The position numbers and the translations under genes were made by a program. Below, piece after piece: positions 1 to 7,056 of a stretch of 11,981 bases of DNA (positions within the stretch are counted from its first letter, which is position 1; each line of letters opens with the position of its first letter). A model generated the notes under the pieces. The model saw nothing but the letters and a program-made list of their open reading frames with translations. It did no database searches and was not told where the DNA came from. The DNA is from Candidatus Melainabacteria bacterium (GTDB lineage Bacteria; Cyanobacteriota; Vampirovibrionia; Obscuribacterales; Obscuribacteraceae): the NCBI GenBank assembly GCA_016209785.1, contig JACQVM010000124.1:1-11981 (forward strand). Direction: 5' to 3'.

Positions 1-1176
1 ACCAAAGTCATCCAGCTTAGCAGAATGTGATGTGGTGAGCTTGCTAATCACTGGTCTTAATGTATAGCTTATCCGTAAGCCAACATCATGTGTGACTGGC
101 TGATTGGTAGTGGCTGACATGTGGCATGTAGCACAGGTGGGTGCTGCCGAGTAGTCCTTTCCTACAATCCATTGAGGATGATCAAGGTTCATCTCGCTTA
201 AACGGTTGCGAAATGCAATTCCATGTTTGCTTTCATTGTAAATCTCAATCTGAGGATGGTCTGGTCCCATGTGACATTTGCCACAATTGTCAGGTTGACG
301 TGCTAAGGCCTTGCTAAAAGTATGCCTGCTGTGGCAGGCGTTGCAGCTTCCCATGCTTCCATCAGGGTTTATGCGCCCCATGCCGGAGTTTGGCCAAGTA
401 TCCTTATCAATGGTAATACCAGCTCTTTCTGGCTTAACTTGCTTGTGAGCATAAGGCTGCCACAGTTCGCTAACTAAACGATTCATTTGAGCACGTAATT
501 CGTCCTTATCAATCATGGGATCTTTGCCAGCAGCTTTAAGGTTGGCTAGTGCTTTGGTGGACACATCTTCCATGTCAAGACCAAAGTTGGTTCCATCTTG
601 AAAATGTTTGGTGAGTTTCATTCTGCTGCCATGACATTGCTTGCAGCCCGATACGGTTGCTTGGTGCCCTTCAACAAAGGCACCAAGATAATTATCGAGC
701 GAGCCAATAAATAATGATGCAGTACTGTGATGACTAGCCATAAATTCAGTTGCTTCCTTTGTATGACATTTAGCACAGTCTTGCGGTGTGATGATGCTTG
801 CTATATAGCTACCTTTATGCAACCACGAGTCAACTTCTTCCTTTTTGGCTCCATGGCACTGGATGCAGGTTATACCAGCCTTAGCGTGTTTTGAGCTATG
901 CCATTGCTCAACAGCCCCTGGGCTTACCTTGTCGGCATGGCAAGAGATACAGTCACTCCCAGGAGCTTTTACAGAGGACTGAGCAGAATGCGCAGGAACA
1001 ATCTTGGCTTGTGAGACTGGCTTTTTGACAGTTCTTGGTGCTGACGCAATTTGTTGTCTGACTGGCAACTGTCCGACGCTAGAATGACTAGGTTTATATT
1101 TAGCCATTCCTGCCTGCATCAACAACAATAGCACCAAACCTGCCGAGGCTTGTAACAAAACCTTTTTCAATGCCAT
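1..1176 (-). CDS. hao: Hydroxylamine oxidoreductase (HAO)-like octahaem cytochrome c, 3' end outside window
   Basis: The visible part is 392 residues. It opens with an export signal (KK, then a hydrophobic run, likely cleaved after AGMA near residue 24). Seven CxxCH haem motifs follow, at residues 76, 104, 134, 178, 278, 298 and 348. Motif spacing and the block after the sixth haem (CHMGPDHPQ, then ESKHG, residues 301-319) are typical of the octahaem HAO family, so an eighth haem should lie beyond the left edge. The DH pair at 306-307 matches the family's catalytic Asp-His. In HAO proper a C-terminal Tyr cross-links to the active-site haem; that region is not visible. The enzyme could therefore oxidise hydroxylamine or hydrazine, or act as a nitrite/hydroxylamine reductase. 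The start is ATG at 1176, with GGAG eight bases upstream. The protein is periplasmic and would need the Ccs pair encoded nearby. Family assignment is firm; the reaction direction is not. Confidence 0.87.
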   Translation of the reverse strand, partial: MALKKVLLQASAGLVLLLLMQAGMAKYKPSHSSVGQLPVRQQIASAPRTVKKPVSQAKIVPAHSAQSSVKAPGSDCISCHADKVSPGAVEQWHSSKHAKAGITCIQCHGAKKEEVDSWLHKGSYIASIITPQDCAKCHTKEATEFMASHHSTASLFIGSLDNYLGAFVEGHQATVSGCKQCHGSRMKLTKHFQDGTNFGLDMEDVSTKALANLKAAGKDPMIDKDELRAQMNRLVSELWQPYAHKQVKPERAGITIDKDTWPNSGMGRINPDGSMGSCNACHSRHTFSKALARQPDNCGKCHMGPDHPQIEIYNESKHGIAFRNRLSEMNLDHPQWIVGKDYSAAPTCATCHMSATTNQPVTHDVGLRISYTLRPVISKLTTSHSAKLDDFG

Positions 1177-1438
1177 TTTTCAAGCTCCACAGTGCACACA
1201 ATGCTTGCACTTTATCAGGGGTTAGGCATAAGCGGCAGTACGCACAAAAACATTTCCACCTTTCGTAGAGGTTTACCTTGTGGTGTAATGATGAGTTTGA
1301 CAAAAGGATGATTTCTTGCTGTGTGGCATCATGAGAGTTATTCTTGGAGTCTAGACATTGGGGATGATGCCTTTTCAGACTGCGAGGATATGTTATGCTG
1401 ATACGCTCAGGGCACCATTTTATAGGTTAAGGCTTATC

Positions 1439-1774
1439 ATGAAAAAGAATTGGAAATCAATACGATTACTGCTTTTACTGACTATAGGCGGTATCATCGC
1501 AACAGTATTGCTCGAAGCTATCTCTATAGATGTTGCAGCAGCAGCGCCTAGCGGAGATAAGATTTTTACTGCCAATTGTGCTGCGTGTCATATGGGCGGT
1601 AAGAATATTATTGATCCCAAAAAGCCTGTTGTGGGCTCCAAAAAATTAGCAAGCAAGGACCTCTTCAAGGCGTTGCTGTCTAAGTCCACTGGCGGCATGC
1701 CAGCGTTTTCAAAGATTGCTGAAAATGATGCTGCGCTGGAAGCTTTATATGCATACGTAAAAAGCTTGAAATAG
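1439..1774 (+). CDS. petJ: Secreted monohaem cytochrome c, cytochrome c6-like
   Basis: This 111-residue class I cytochrome c has a signal peptide: KK and R at the start, a Leu/Ile-rich core at about 9-30, and a likely cleavage around the AAAA stretch at 33-36. The mature domain carries CAACH at 47-51, followed by MGGKNIIDP. This closely resembles cyanobacterial c6 (CAACH-x-GG-x-N-x-I-x-P). A GGMPAF segment supplies the axial Met87, and a C-terminal helix ends AYVKSLK. The mature size of about 75 residues is slightly short for c6. It is expected to be a soluble electron carrier outside the cytoplasmic membrane, possibly for the HAO-like protein or a terminal oxidase (inference). I chose the ATG at 1439 over the longer frame from 1358 because the signal peptide begins there and AAGG lies six bases upstream. 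The gene is divergent from the HAO-like gene and converges on ccsA. Confidence 0.88.
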   Translation: MKKNWKSIRLLLLLTIGGIIATVLLEAISIDVAAAAPSGDKIFTANCAACHMGGKNIIDPKKPVVGSKKLASKDLFKALLSKSTGGMPAFSKIAENDAALEALYAYVKSLK

Positions 1775-1785
1775 CCTTGTAAGCA

Positions 1786-1803
1786 CCCAGCATAAGGGCT
1801 GGG
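1786..1803. terminator. Weak hairpin between convergent genes
   Basis: CCCAGC (1786-1791) and GCTGGG (1798-1803) form a six-base-pair stem with a six-base loop. It sits in the 39-bp gap between the stop of the c6-like gene and the stop of ccsA, where a shared bidirectional terminator would be expected. Only a short T run (TTT) follows on the plus side and none on the minus side, so the call rests mainly on position. Confidence 0.4.
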
Positions 1804-1813
1804 GTTTGACAGC

Positions 1814-2809
1814 TTAGGTGATTTGGCCGTAGGAGTGTAGTCCACCAAAACCTAAGAAGTTGAAGCCTAGATAGGTTAAGAGCGTTACAATTAAACCAAT
1901 CACTGCTACCACAGACATTACGTCGTCACGGTAGTCTTTTTGTGCTCGAAGATGTAAGTAAGTTGCATAACTTAGCCATGTGACAAGTGACATGGACTCC
2001 TTGGGATCCCAAGACCAATAAGCTCCCCAGGCGTGATTTGCCCATAAGGCTCCTGTAATTATTCCAAAGGTAAGCAATGGGAAAGCAACAGTGATGCAGC
2101 GCTGGGAAATCTGATCATACAGCTCTGAGGCTGGGTGAGCTGGGGCAACTATCGACGTCTCAGCATGTACTGCTATTCCAATGAGAGCCAGAGAAACTGC
2201 CGTACCACCCCAAAACAAAACTTGGACCCAAGAAAGAGGCACATTTTTAAGTGTTCCAAGGCCAAAGCTCAGCAATGAGATTGCCACCACAAGAATGCAG
2301 CTTAAGGCAGTCTTTCGATGTTGGGATGTCCATAAATGAACTATGGCAACCAGTCCGGCTATTAGAAGAAGCGCATATGAGACAATAAGTGGTGGCACAT
2401 GTATTGTACGCCAGTTGCTTACTAATGCTGGCATCAAGGGGCTTATCTCGTGCTGGCTTGCTGGCAGCCAACTGGCACACAAGAACACCGAGCTAACGGT
2501 AAGTGCTGCAAGCCAACCCAGCTCTGGCAGCTTATAGACATAATTTAGAACAAGATAGCTAGCCAAAATACCCCAAGCAAAGAGCAAAAGGCTTTCATAA
2601 AGATTGGCAATAGGAAATCTTGCTGCGTCAACAGCTCTTACGATAATTGCTGCACTAACGCACAAAAATGACAAAGTTAGTGTTGCTAGTGCCAATCTAG
2701 AAATTACTATGCGAGCACGGCTAAATACGCTGCTGATGACAAACATCCATAAGGCAATTATGCTCGATATGCCGGCAGCATTGGAGATGGTCAATTCAGC
2801 AGTCAACAC
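1814..2809 (-). CDS. ccsA: Cytochrome c biogenesis protein CcsA (System II haem handling, CcsB/ResC type)
   Basis: This 331-residue polytopic membrane protein has about eight hydrophobic segments. The family signature is clear: NLYESLLLFAWG at 69-80, the first external conserved His in WRTIHVPP (His137), the tryptophan-rich WWD haem motif WGAYWSWDPKE at 261-271, and a second conserved His in GLHSYG (His325). With Ccs1/ResB, CcsA exports haem and attaches it to CxxCH motifs on the outer face of the membrane. Length is normal for bacterial CcsA (about 300-350). The start is GTG at 2809, overlapping the resB stop by seven bases (GTGTTGA). The Shine-Dalgarno GGAGGTGA immediately upstream decides this start. 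The two genes should be translationally coupled. Likely clients here are the HAO-like octahaem protein and the c6-like protein. Confidence 0.95.
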   Translation of the reverse strand: MLTAELTISNAAGISSIIALWMFVISSVFSRARIVISRLALATLTLSFLCVSAAIIVRAVDAARFPIANLYESLLLFAWGILASYLVLNYVYKLPELGWLAALTVSSVFLCASWLPASQHEISPLMPALVSNWRTIHVPPLIVSYALLLIAGLVAIVHLWTSQHRKTALSCILVVAISLLSFGLGTLKNVPLSWVQVLFWGGTAVSLALIGIAVHAETSIVAPAHPASELYDQISQRCITVAFPLLTFGIITGALWANHAWGAYWSWDPKESMSLVTWLSYATYLHLRAQKDYRDDVMSVVAVIGLIVTLLTYLGFNFLGFGGLHSYGQIT

Positions 2810-4167
2810 CGAGTCACCTCCGTGCTTCTTGTGAGCTCTGTTTCTAAACGGTTAATTTCTTTATTCAAAAGTCCGCGAAACTTACCTGATAAGTGTCCTA
2901 ACGTCAAGCTGGAAGAATTGGCTGTGCTTGCTGTAATATTGGCATAGAGCATAAGATGAGGTGTTGCCACAAACATAGCACCAAGCATCAAAAATAGAAA
3001 AGATGTGTATATGATTGGCAGTCCAGGATCATATTTGTATTGAATACCAGTTACAACAGTGGCTCCTTCATATGTAATCTTAAGCTTGCCAAGCTGAAAG
3101 GTTTGTCCAGAAGCTAGCGTTGCAAATTTACGGGGCATGGTACTGTCCTGTTGCTTCAAGTATAAGCGGGCAGGATCTTGAGGATTGTGAAGAGCCACTA
3201 TCAAAAGTACATCCGGTAAAAGAGGGAGCACTCCCATGCTTTCACCGCCCATGTCTTTTACCGGAATGTTTTGTGACTCACCGGCTAGAGTTAGTCTTAC
3301 CGAGCGGACAGACCAGTCAGATTGATAAAATTCCACGCCGTGGAAGTTCATGGGATGATTTACCCAGATGGTGTCGTGGGCCAGTTTCTTTGTGCTTTTA
3401 TCCAAAAGCGTAAGAGTGCTATACCACTGCTTTGGCTCGCCAGAGGTATATGTTTCTTTGTAAGTAGAGTCAAGATGCAAACTCCACGCTGGCATCTTTC
3501 CTACACGTGGCTTGGTACTATTATCAGGAGGAAAAGCTATGCTTTGTCCTGGTGTTAGAAAAACATTGCCGCGATATCCTCCTAGTGCTGTTGTACATAC
3601 ACCTAGCAAAAGGACTAACAGACCAATGTGTGTCATAGGGGCAGCCAGCAGCCCTAGTCTGCCTTTTTCAAAAATGAAACTATTGCCTGAGTTTTTGCAT
3701 TTAAATCCTCGTTGAGTCATTGTGCTAAGCATATGACTTTGCAACTCGGCAGTAGAACTAAGAACTTTAATTACTTGAGATACAGGTAGCTGCTTGATGG
3801 CTAACTCATCCAAGAAGTCACATTGGTTTATGCGGGCGGTTAGCCTAGGAACCATCCTTACGCTTGTACAAGCAATTAAATTTACTAGCAATGCTGCTGT
3901 TATGGTGAGAAAAACTGCTGAGTGAAAAACATCAGTTAAACCCAGCATGCTTAGAAGAGCATAGCCTTCTGTGCCAAACTTTAAGAGCAAGGTTGTTTGG
4001 TCAGTCTCTGAAGCTTGGGGAATCCAAGCTCCTGCTAGTGTGAGGAGTGCAAGGGCAACAAGCAATACACAGGTAAGTTTTAAGGAAGCCAACGCCGACA
4101 TAATGTCCCAACCTAAGTTGGCCAAAGTATTAGGTTGGGAGCCATGAAGACCCATAGATGTTTTCAC
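2803..4167 (-). CDS. resB: Cytochrome c biogenesis protein Ccs1/ResB
   Basis: This 454-residue protein has the standard ResB plan: three N-terminal-half membrane helices (about 31-50, 83-101 and 171-197), a large external domain, and a last helix at about 384-401. Visible family features are the SLKLT entry into helix 1 followed by GAWIPQ, the third-helix His (APMTHIGLLVLLLG, His180), and FHGVEFYQSDW at 275-285. ResB forms the haem-delivery and ligation complex with CcsA, whose gene overlaps its end. An in-frame TAG lies two codons upstream of the GTG at 4167, so the start is that GTG or the ATG at 4155. Neither has a good ribosome site of its own. A 14-codon ORF with a strong Shine-Dalgarno ends on the GTG (TAGTG), so translation may be re-initiated there, or a frameshift hides the true N-terminus. 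Family confidence is high; start confidence is moderate. Confidence 0.93.
   Translation of the reverse strand: MKTSMGLHGSQPNTLANLGWDIMSALASLKLTCVLLVALALLTLAGAWIPQASETDQTTLLLKFGTEGYALLSMLGLTDVFHSAVFLTITAALLVNLIACTSVRMVPRLTARINQCDFLDELAIKQLPVSQVIKVLSSTAELQSHMLSTMTQRGFKCKNSGNSFIFEKGRLGLLAAPMTHIGLLVLLLGVCTTALGGYRGNVFLTPGQSIAFPPDNSTKPRVGKMPAWSLHLDSTYKETYTSGEPKQWYSTLTLLDKSTKKLAHDTIWVNHPMNFHGVEFYQSDWSVRSVRLTLAGESQNIPVKDMGGESMGVLPLLPDVLLIVALHNPQDPARLYLKQQDSTMPRKFATLASGQTFQLGKLKITYEGATVVTGIQYKYDPGLPIIYTSFLFLMLGAMFVATPHLMLYANITASTANSSSLTLGHLSGKFRGLLNKEINRLETELTRSTEVTRC
2814..2821 (-). promoter_or_regulatory. Strong Shine-Dalgarno of ccsA inside the resB 3' end
   Basis: On the minus strand this reads GGAGGTGA, an essentially full anti-16S match, with seven bases between GGAGG and the GTG start of ccsA. 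It lies within the last codons of resB and supports the overlapping GTG start. Confidence 0.75.
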
Positions 4168-4211
4168 TATCTATTAAACCATTGGCAAAAAGTCTTTTGT
4201 AATTTTGCCAC
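4167..4211 (-). CDS. Possible 14-residue leader peptide upstream of resB
   Basis: A GTG at 4211 lies five bases after a perfect AGGAGG (4217-4222) and opens a short frame MAKLQKTFCQWFNR. Its stop TAG shares one base with the GTG start of resB (TAGTG). This is the best ribosome site near the resB 5' end. It may drive translational coupling into resB. Alternatively, it may be the true N-terminus of ResB separated by a single-base frameshift (real or a sequencing error), since the peptide is basic and amphipathic like a cytoplasmic N-tail. Function is unknown; the geometry is what supports it. Confidence 0.4.
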   Translation of the reverse strand: MAKLQKTFCQWFNR

Positions 4212-4300
4212 GGTTACCTCCTGGTGCGTATCGTTCTCTAGAGCTACTTTAACGAACCCAAATGGTCTCATACAATCAGCAATCATCCCAAGGATGGATA

Positions 4301-4351
4301 ATGCTTGTGGAGTTATCTCAAGCACAATTAATGCTTAATCAATGGATTTGA
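4301..4351 (+). CDS. Possible 16-residue leader peptide overlapping the YwiC-like start
   Basis: An ATG at 4301, six bases after AAGGA, opens the frame MLVELSQAQLMLNQWI. It stops at 4349-4351, ten bases into the YwiC-like gene, whose own ATG at 4342 has no convincing ribosome site. The arrangement mirrors the leader ORF facing the other way upstream of resB. It could provide translational coupling, or it could show that the YwiC-like start is wrong or frameshifted. Moderately AT-rich DNA produces such ORFs by chance, so the call is tentative. Confidence 0.3.
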   Translation: MLVELSQAQLMLNQWI

Positions 4352-5088
4352 TAATAAAAGGATCTACGTACACAATTGCACCAACAGGGAATGTCACAAA
4401 GTTGCTAGTACACAACAGCTTGCTTGGATATCTTAAGATCCCTCGGGAGCATGGGGCGGTTGTTTCTTTTGTCTTGTCAACCCTTCTAGCTCTTAAATTA
4501 GCTTGGCCAATATCTGCTGAGTTAACTTCTATACTGGCGGCTATTTGGATTGTTTTTTTTCTTCAACATCGACCACGCTTAGCACTCTATGTTGGGTTGT
4601 TTAGCGCCGTGGTTTTGTCTGTGCTATGTAAATCTGTCTTTGTAGTTGTCCTTATAGGTAGCTTTGCAACAGGAGGCAGGGTGCTTAGCTACCTTAGTAT
4701 GAAGCTAGGAGCATCTTGGCGTGAGACATTGGGCATGCTTGGTCTAGGTATTGTGCCTCTCGTGGCGGCTACTACAATCACCGGGCAACACGAGGAAGGG
4801 CAAGTAATTATGCTTGCCTATGCAGCAGCTTCAGTAATAGCTACGTCTATGATTCACATTTTAAGAAGAGATCCTAAGCGTACCTGGCTGCCACCAGTAT
4901 GGGTAGCTGGCGTGTTATTGGTTTGGCTTTGCGCTGCAGAACCATCTGTCTTGGCCATTTGCTTAACCCCATTTCTTATTCAGTTGTTGTGGCTCATTCG
5001 CAAGCAAAAACCATCTTTTGCTGAGCTAGGGGTTATTGAAACAGTATCTATGACTTGGGTGTTTTACTTACTGTGGTTGCACATATGA
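4342..5088 (+). CDS. YwiC-like integral membrane protein, function unknown
   Basis: This 248-residue protein is almost entirely hydrophobic, with about eight to nine predicted helices. Near the N-terminus is the signature KIPREHGAVVSF (residues 32-43), which matches the P-[KR]-E-H-G-A motif of the YwiC-like family. HRPRLAL at 76-82 and RRDPKR at about 174-179 are likely cytoplasmic loops. The family has no established activity. Bacillus subtilis ywiC lies near anaerobic nitrate respiration genes (established context), which fits the respiratory setting here only loosely. The gene is divergent from resB across 174 bp, so the two may share a regulatory region. The first 30 residues are poorly conserved-looking and the ATG has no clear Shine-Dalgarno, so translation may begin elsewhere. 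A candidate upstream promoter is TTTAAC, 17 bases, then TACAAT (4248-4276), which is weak. Confidence 0.75.
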   Translation: MDLIIKGSTYTIAPTGNVTKLLVHNSLLGYLKIPREHGAVVSFVLSTLLALKLAWPISAELTSILAAIWIVFFLQHRPRLALYVGLFSAVVLSVLCKSVFVVVLIGSFATGGRVLSYLSMKLGASWRETLGMLGLGIVPLVAATTITGQHEEGQVIMLAYAAASVIATSMIHILRRDPKRTWLPPVWVAGVLLVWLCAAEPSVLAICLTPFLIQLLWLIRKQKPSFAELGVIETVSMTWVFYLLWLHI

Positions 5089-5119
5089 TTAAGTCCTCAT
5101 TTGATCCTGTAAGGATAGC

Positions 5120-5143
5120 AGGAGGTTAGTTATGATAACGTGA
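5120..5143 (+). promoter_or_regulatory. Strong ribosome site followed by a three-codon ORF
   Basis: AGGAGG (5120-5125), six bases, then ATG ATA ACG TGA (5132-5143). It lies in the 164-bp gap between the YwiC-like gene and the unknown exported protein. The initiation signal is better than that of either neighbour, yet the frame closes after three codons. It may be the relic of a lost gene start, a minimal upstream ORF, or chance. Confidence 0.3.
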
Positions 5144-5252
5144 TCTACTCCAAAGTGATGATGTCAACACCAGGTAAATAGTTCTCTAGATTGTGTACGT
5201 TTGAGAACTGATGCATCAAAATTTGGCAGGCATCTTCCACGAGGCTGTAACC

Positions 5253-6776
5253 ATGATCTTTAAGACAGTAAACCAGAGTAAGTTGCTGCGGCATTCTCTG
5301 GCTGTTTTCTTTTGCTTTCAAGTACTGCTTTACCAAACATTGTGCTTTGCACCACCAGCAGAAGCAGTTCAAGGAGGCTCCATTGCATATACCACCTCGC
5401 TGTCGCCACAAACCCTAGAAGAGGTGACGGCCGAAATTGTTCAAAAGGAGATAGAACTACTGCGCCTTAATACATACTTTCGCATTGAATCAACAGATCG
5501 TGGCAGGCTAAAGCCATGGAGACTGTTTTTGTACAACCTAGGAGGTTCTGGAGTATCAAATGCTGGTATTACAACTGTTGCAGCAGAACGTTGGCGAACC
5601 TGGCAAAGACCAAAAACAGCTAACCGAAATGCTTTAAAGGCTGGTCCTATGTTGCTCATGATAGGACATTCCATAGTTGTTGGTGGCATATTAATTGAAG
5701 CTACCCTTGATGTTATAAATGACCATAAGGTCAAAAAGAAAGGTTTTAATGCCAAGGCAGCAAAAGCACGTGCTCTTAAACTTAAAAATGAGATTGATGC
5801 CAAGATTGCTGAGCGAGAACGTCTACTAGTTGAAGGTATTGAGCTATCAGATAGGGATAAGGAAGTAGCCAGGGTAGAGGGAAAGGTACTGAAAGATGTA
5901 CGTGACTTGGGCTTGATAGAACACTCACAATTTTACGTTAGGGCTAAAAGACGTAGAGCAGCACGAGATGTTGGCTATATCAATGGATTTGCTGCAGCAA
6001 CTACAGGTGGGTACATTGGTTCTTTAATGGGTCTTTTAGCAGTATCTAACCGTAAACCAAGGTTGGCTGGTCCGGCAGGTATTGGGTTTATCTTGTCTGG
6101 GGCACACATTGTTATGGCTCCAGTAGTAGGGAAAGTTAGTGCTAACATTGCAGGCAAGCATGCAAGTAAACAGATCAAGGGCGAGCTTGGGGCAATAGCA
6201 CCTAAGGTGGCAGAAAGTTTTGATGCTGACCGCCAGGAGCTGCAAAGGCTAGTCCAGACAATGGTGCCAGGGGAGTATTCGTCAAAACTCTTGGATCGTC
6301 TTGCTGTCTATGAAGGTGCAGATGAGATTTTTGAAAATCAAGCTAAGATGAACAAAGGCGAAAAGCAAAAGGCAGACAAAGAGTTTAAAGAAAGGTTTCT
6401 CTGGAACGCTGCTGTAGGCGGAACAAAGATGGGTTGGGGGATCCAGCTAGCCAACGCTGGATTTGGCTATCAGGTGCGTCCTGCCATGCCAACCGTAAGG
6501 GTACCATTGCAGTTTGGTGGAGCGACAGCCCGAGTTGCTCTGCCTAATCCAAAAGGAGCTAATGAGTTGTTTTCGCGTCGGGTTGCCCAAGGAGCAACAA
6601 CTTACCTCCCAGGTACTGGCATCTGGATTCTTGATACTTTGCAAGCACGGGCGCGAGGCGAGATGGAGTTGTACAACATGGGCAGCCAAATGGCATTACC
6701 ACAGCAAAAACTGAAGAATCGACTTAACAAGCTTGATTCTTTGGAAGCTTTGCTGAAGAAATCCCCTGCAAGTTAG
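5253..6776 (+). CDS. Unrecognised exported protein with hydrophobic Gly/Ala-rich segments
   Basis: I do not recognise this 507-residue protein. It starts with a clear signal peptide: basic n-region to Arg13, hydrophobic core at 15-33 (SLAVFFCFQVLLYQTLCFA), and probable cleavage after PPAEA near 38. Three hydrophobic, small-residue-rich stretches follow at about 130-155, 241-265 and 271-300; the last two contain G-rich runs (TTGGYIGS, GPAGIGF). Between the first and second lies a highly charged, probably helical region (158-238) ending in KRRRAARD. The C-terminal half (310-507) looks soluble, with charged helices at 314-383 and a basic tail. I prefer the ATG at 5253 (GAGG eight bases upstream, correct signal-peptide geometry) over the ATG at 5211, which would put 14 residues ahead of it. 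It has no visible catalytic motif. It is flanked by non-coding DNA and is probably monocistronic. Confidence 0.8.
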   Translation: MIFKTVNQSKLLRHSLAVFFCFQVLLYQTLCFAPPAEAVQGGSIAYTTSLSPQTLEEVTAEIVQKEIELLRLNTYFRIESTDRGRLKPWRLFLYNLGGSGVSNAGITTVAAERWRTWQRPKTANRNALKAGPMLLMIGHSIVVGGILIEATLDVINDHKVKKKGFNAKAAKARALKLKNEIDAKIAERERLLVEGIELSDRDKEVARVEGKVLKDVRDLGLIEHSQFYVRAKRRRAARDVGYINGFAAATTGGYIGSLMGLLAVSNRKPRLAGPAGIGFILSGAHIVMAPVVGKVSANIAGKHASKQIKGELGAIAPKVAESFDADRQELQRLVQTMVPGEYSSKLLDRLAVYEGADEIFENQAKMNKGEKQKADKEFKERFLWNAAVGGTKMGWGIQLANAGFGYQVRPAMPTVRVPLQFGGATARVALPNPKGANELFSRRVAQGATTYLPGTGIWILDTLQARARGEMELYNMGSQMALPQQKLKNRLNKLDSLEALLKKSPAS

Positions 6777-7023
6777 TAATCCATCAATGGTTGACTAATA
6801 GTGTGTAAGTTTTGGGTGTCACCACAAAGCAAGCAGGATTAAGAGTAATAGGCTGTCAGTGTCTAGTGCTTAACTTTCATTCCTTAGGTGGATCAGAATA
6901 ATGCCTGGTGGTGATGAATACCTTGCTTGAAGTCACTAGACTAAGAATTAAGAAACCCCAGGTGGTGACCAATAAGAAAGCACTACTGCGGGCAGCAGGC
7001 AACCGAGCATAGCTCCGAGCCTG
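6777..7023 (+). ncRNA. Possible structured transcript or long 3' UTR ahead of a strong terminator
   Basis: This gene-free stretch lies between the unknown exported protein and a strong terminator, and it is rich in complementary segments. GTCACCAC (6818-6825) can pair with GTGGTGAC (6962-6969). Its core TCACCAC can instead pair with a second GTGGTGA copy at 6908-6914. GTCTAGTG (6861-6868) pairs with CACTAGAC (6934-6941). AAGCAAG (6827-6833) pairs with CTTGCTT (6922-6928), which excludes the previous stem. Short hairpins (CTGC-GG-GCAG and GAGC-ATA-GCTC) lie at about 6985-7015. It matches no RNA family I can recognise (tmRNA, RNase P, SRP and common riboswitches were considered). No convincing promoter was seen, so it may simply be the 3' UTR of the upstream gene. 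Confidence 0.3.
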
Positions 7024-7052
7024 AAGACGCCAGGACTTCCTGGCGTCTTTTT
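7024..7052 (+). terminator. Strong intrinsic terminator
   Basis: AAGACGCCAGGA (7024-7035) and TCCTGGCGTCTT (7038-7049) form a perfect 12-base-pair inverted repeat around a two-base centre. The 3' arm runs into a T tract (7048-7052). The stem is very stable and GC-rich, and the T run orients it to the plus strand. It ends transcription from the exported-protein gene or from a transcript starting in the preceding gap. The A run on the 5' side is too short to suggest an equally good minus-strand terminator. Confidence 0.85.
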
Positions 7053-7056
7053 ATAT

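Noticed and set aside
1100..1303. Minus-strand frame of 67 residues with several Cys across the HAO-like gene start
   Set aside because: It overlaps the signal-peptide region of the HAO-like gene in another frame, starts at TTG without a ribosome site, and its Cys are not spaced as a metal-binding motif.
1297..1325. TTGACA as a -35 for the c6-like gene
   Set aside because: The hexamer is perfect, but at 16-18 bases spacing there is only TGTGTG-like sequence and no plausible -10.
5145..5411. Cys/Trp-rich minus-strand frame of 88 residues
   Set aside because: It is the complement of the signal peptide of the unknown exported protein; the Cys come from antisense of Ala/Thr-rich codons.
6777..7052. 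Known structural RNA (tmRNA, RNase P, SRP, 6S) in the gene-free stretch
   Set aside because: None of the conserved core sequences of these RNAs could be found on either strand.
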